A stretch of DNA of 7,129 nt, taken from contig JAUZPW010000069.1 of assembly GCA_030705725.1 (NCBI GenBank), positions 1 through 7,129 of the forward strand. The letters run 5' to 3'. Every line of letters begins with the position of its first letter. The stretch's first letter is position 1. Under the pieces are notes generated by a model. That model saw nothing but the letters and a program-made list of their open reading frames with translations, had not been told where the DNA came from and searched no databases. Origin of the DNA: Bacillota bacterium (GTDB lineage Bacteria; Bacillota; Clostridia; Oscillospirales; Butyricicoccaceae). Shown piece by piece: positions 5,658 to 7,129 of the stretch. A program made the position numbers and the translations under genes.

Positions 5658-5677
5658 TAAAAGGCTGATTTTTATAT

Positions 5678-5754
5678 GCGCCTGTAGCTCAGCTGGATAG
5701 AGTGACTGGCTACGAACCAGTAGGTCGGGGGTTCGAGTCCCTCCAGGCGCGCCA
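5678..5754 (+). tRNA. tRNA-Arg (anticodon ACG), CCA encoded
   Basis: Full cloverleaf: acceptor GCGCCTG (5678-5684) with CAGGCGC (5744-5750); D stem GCTC/GAGT; anticodon stem ACTGG/CCAGT with loop CTACGAA and anticodon ACG at 5712-5714; T stem GGGGG/CCCTC with loop TTCGAGT; discriminator G5751; CCA at 5752-5754. ACG is normally converted to ICG by TadA and reads CGU, CGC and CGA. No duplicated tRNA 3' end suggesting an integrated element is seen downstream. Confidence 0.97.
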
Positions 5755-5758
5755 CGAA

Positions 5759-5805
5759 AACCCACAGCAAGGACGATCGTCTTTGTTGTGGGTTCTCAGC
5801 TTTTT
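5759..5805 (+). terminator. Terminator of tRNA-Arg
   Basis: A 16-bp stem (5759-5774 with 5779-5794, two G-U pairs, otherwise perfect) closed by a GATC loop, then CTCAGC and TTTTT (5801-5805). The U-run starts six bases after the stem rather than directly, so it may work less sharply. The 3' arm also carries the likely -35 box of the next gene. Confidence 0.75.
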
Positions 5806-5814
5806 ATATATAAT
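5786..5814 (+). promoter_or_regulatory. Promoter of the YbaK-like gene, overlapping the tRNA terminator
   Basis: TTGTGG (5786-5791), 17-base spacer, TATAAT (5809-5814). Predicted start is about 5821, which excludes the ATG at 5819 and supports the GTG at 5837 as the start of the gene. Confidence 0.6.
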
Positions 5815-5836
5815 ATATATGCTTGGGGATGTAAGC

Positions 5837-6304
5837 GTGTCGGTAGAAAAGGTTAGAGAATATTTCAAAAGTCTGGGCATAGAAGGCAGGATTCTTGAGT
5901 TTGACGCATCAAGCGCGACGGTACCTCTTGCGGCAAAAGCTTTAAACTGTGAGGAATGCCGCATTGCGAAAACCCTGTCCTTTCATGTCGGTGATAAAGT
6001 TATTTTGGTCGTTGCCGCCGGCGACGCCAAAATTGATAACGGAAAATACAAAGCGCAGTTTGGCGCCAAAGCTAAAATGCTGTCCTTTGAAGAAGCTGAG
6101 CCTCTTGTCGGACATGCCGTCGGGGGCGTTTGCCCCTTTGCTGTAAACGACGGCGTGGAAGTTTATTTGGACGAATCGCTCAAGCGCTTTAAAACCGTAT
6201 TCCCGGCGTGCGGCAGCTCCAACAGCGCGGTTGAGCTTTTAATACCTGAGCTCGAGAAATATTCAAACAGCCTTGCCTGGGTCGACGTCTGCAAAATTCT
6301 GTAG
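5837..6304 (+). CDS. YbaK/EbsC-family aminoacyl-tRNA deacylase
   Basis: 155 residues from GTG 5837. Family members hydrolyse misacylated tRNA (for example Cys-tRNAPro in YbaK, Ala-tRNAPro in ProX), a trans-editing step in the cytoplasm. Visible: ATVPLAAKALN (27-37), RIAKTLSF (42-49) with the conserved Lys45, GDAKIDNGKYKAQFG (62-76), GGVCPFAV (96-103) and the GSSNSAVEL stretch (126-134). This is the usual length and layout of the single-domain family. GTG is chosen over the in-frame ATG 5819 because GGGG (5825-5828) is placed for it, the ATG lacks a ribosome binding site and probably lies upstream of the transcript start, and family proteins commonly start with MSxExVR. It ends with TAG, and the frame beyond does not look coding, so TAG works as a stop here. 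The exact tRNA substrate is not predictable. It is transcribed separately from tRNA-Arg. Confidence 0.9.
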   Translation: MSVEKVREYFKSLGIEGRILEFDASSATVPLAAKALNCEECRIAKTLSFHVGDKVILVVAAGDAKIDNGKYKAQFGAKAKMLSFEEAEPLVGHAVGGVCPFAVNDGVEVYLDESLKRFKTVFPACGSSNSAVELLIPELEKYSNSLAWVDVCKIL

Positions 6305-6309
6305 CGGTA

Positions 6310-6339
6310 TTGCGGATTAGATTGGATTTTTTGTATAAT
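6310..6339 (+). promoter_or_regulatory. Promoter of the PAP2-like gene
   Basis: TTGCGG (6310-6315), 18-base spacer, TATAAT (6334-6339), starting just after the YbaK-like stop. Predicted start is about 6346, with a leader near 48 bases. No terminator separates it from the preceding gene. Confidence 0.6.
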
Positions 6340-6393
6340 AATAGAATTCCTGCAGAATATACACATAATTAAATTAAATAGAAGGCGGTAAAA

Positions 6394-7056
6394 ATGAGAC
6401 TGACCGCTCTTAAGGGCAGAGCCGAGCCTCGGAGAGCAAGCGAAAGGACGCTGTTAGCTGAATACAGTCATATATTATACGCGGCTATAGGCTGGCTAGC
6501 GTTTCTCTTCCTGTTTTTCGAGCTCAAAAGCAAAATAAGGCCCGTTCACTATATCCACTGCGCCCTTGACGACATAATCCCCCTTATAAAATGGTTTTTC
6601 ATACCCTATTGCCTTTGGTATTTTTATCTGCTTGCGGCGCTTTTATATCTCGGGCTGACCTCGAGGCGCGACTTCGTCACGCTCCAGACAGTTCTTTTTG
6701 CCGGAATGGGGATTTGCCTGCTTGTATACGTCTTTTTCCCGAACGCAATTTCCTTCCGCCCCGCAATAACCGGCGGAGATCCGCTTTCCCGCGCGATGGC
6801 CGCCATGTTTTCTGTAGATTCTCCGACGATGGTAACGCCCAGCATTCATGTTTTTAATACCGCGGCGGTGCACGTTTCGCTTGTAAAGAACCGCGTGACG
6901 GGCAAAAACAAACCGCTTATCGCGCTTTCCTTCATACTTGCCGCCTTTATTTGCGCGTCCACGGTTTTCGTAAAACAGCATTCGGCTGTCGACGTTTTTA
7001 TGGGGCTTGCGCTCTGCCTGGCACTTTGTATCCCCGTTTACGCCGCAAAAAAATAA
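6394..7056 (+). CDS. PAP2-like membrane phosphatase
   Basis: 220 residues. Start ATG 6394 with AAGGCGG five bases upstream. Likely membrane segments lie near 26-43, 66-90, 97-115, 175-192 and 198-216. Conserved phosphatase elements: SFRP (120-123) in the place of the first PAP2 motif, TPSIHVF (148-154) with His152 as in the second motif, and STVFVKQHSAVD (189-200) with His196 and Asp200, the third motif that carries the phosphoenzyme-forming histidine. This arrangement resembles the PAP2_3/inositol-phosphorylceramide-synthase branch more than classic PgpB. Likely dephosphorylates a lipid phosphate (phosphatidate, undecaprenyl pyrophosphate or similar) at the outer face of the membrane; the substrate is not readable. 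The amino-terminal 20 residues are strongly basic and presumably cytoplasmic. It stands alone, with its own promoter and terminator. Confidence 0.85.
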   Translation: MRLTALKGRAEPRRASERTLLAEYSHILYAAIGWLAFLFLFFELKSKIRPVHYIHCALDDIIPLIKWFFIPYCLWYFYLLAALLYLGLTSRRDFVTLQTVLFAGMGICLLVYVFFPNAISFRPAITGGDPLSRAMAAMFSVDSPTMVTPSIHVFNTAAVHVSLVKNRVTGKNKPLIALSFILAAFICASTVFVKQHSAVDVFMGLALCLALCIPVYAAKK

Positions 7057-7068
7057 GCATAGCAAAAG

Positions 7069-7113
7069 AGCGGCTGCGCTTTTCCGTAAAGGGAAAAATG
7101 CAGCCGCTTTTTT
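7069..7113 (+). terminator. Terminator of the PAP2-like gene
   Basis: AGCGGCTGC (7069-7077) pairs with GCAGCCGCT (7100-7108); an inner helix TTTTCC/GGAAAA continues the stem; TTTTTT follows to 7113. A textbook strong intrinsic terminator twelve bases after the stop codon. Confidence 0.93.
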
Positions 7114-7129
7114 AGTTAAATTAAAGAGC

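Noticed and set aside
5678..5800. tRNA gene as an integration site for a mobile element
   Set aside because: No repeat of the tRNA 3' end, integrase or atypical cargo is found downstream; ordinary housekeeping genes follow.
5702..5836. Upstream extension of the YbaK-like frame into tRNA-Arg, and ATG at 5819
   Set aside because: The extension begins inside the tRNA and crosses its terminator; the ATG has no ribosome binding site and likely precedes the transcript start.

Overview
The window looks like a chromosomal segment of a Gram-positive Firmicute, most likely an uncultured gut- or rumen-type Clostridia. The reasons are a T-box riboswitch, strong AGGAGG-type ribosome binding sites, consensus TTGACA/TATAAT and extended -10 promoters, a mid-range base composition, an exported protein resembling the carboxy-terminal beta domain of clostridial SLH surface proteins, and a flippase-like membrane protein of the lysylphosphatidylglycerol-synthase transmembrane family. 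No phage, transposase or CRISPR array is seen.

Layout. From 1 to 5527 every gene is on the minus strand; from 5678 to the end everything is on the plus strand, so 5528-5677 is a divergent promoter region. Left to right: (a) the amino-terminal 283 residues of a membrane protein, cut by the window edge, with its own promoter overlapped by a perfect 23-bp palindrome; (b) about 500 bases without a gene, 852-1351, containing a block almost entirely tiled with inverted repeats; (c) an operon read right to left: promoter, T-box leader, HTH/cupin regulator, acyl-CoA synthetase; (d) a small exported protein whose frame is interrupted by one TAG and then continues convincingly for 55 codons; (e) prephenate dehydrogenase; (f) tRNA-Arg(ACG) with an encoded CCA and a hairpin terminator; (g) a YbaK/EbsC-type aminoacyl-tRNA deacylase; (h) a PAP2-like membrane phosphatase followed by a strong terminator.

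The most interesting system is (c). T-boxes normally read uncharged tRNA and control aminoacyl-tRNA synthetases, amino-acid biosynthesis or transport. Here a complete T-box (Stem I elements, Stem III, antiterminator with UGGU bulge, competing terminator) sits in front of a small-molecule-sensing regulator and an acyl-CoA synthetase. The UGGU bulge fits a tRNA with discriminator A, and the best-placed specifier triplet is AUC (Ile). This suggests, as an inference, that isoleucine shortage switches on activation of an exogenous carboxylic acid such as 2-methylbutyrate, which anaerobes can reductively carboxylate back to the isoleucine precursor. Tyrosine (UAU) is the main alternative reading.

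The second notable item is the amber codon in (d): the reading frame beyond it keeps the pattern expected of the same surface-protein domain, so the gene is either a fresh nonsense mutant or is read through. TAG is used as an ordinary stop at the end of the YbaK-like gene, which argues against wholesale recoding.
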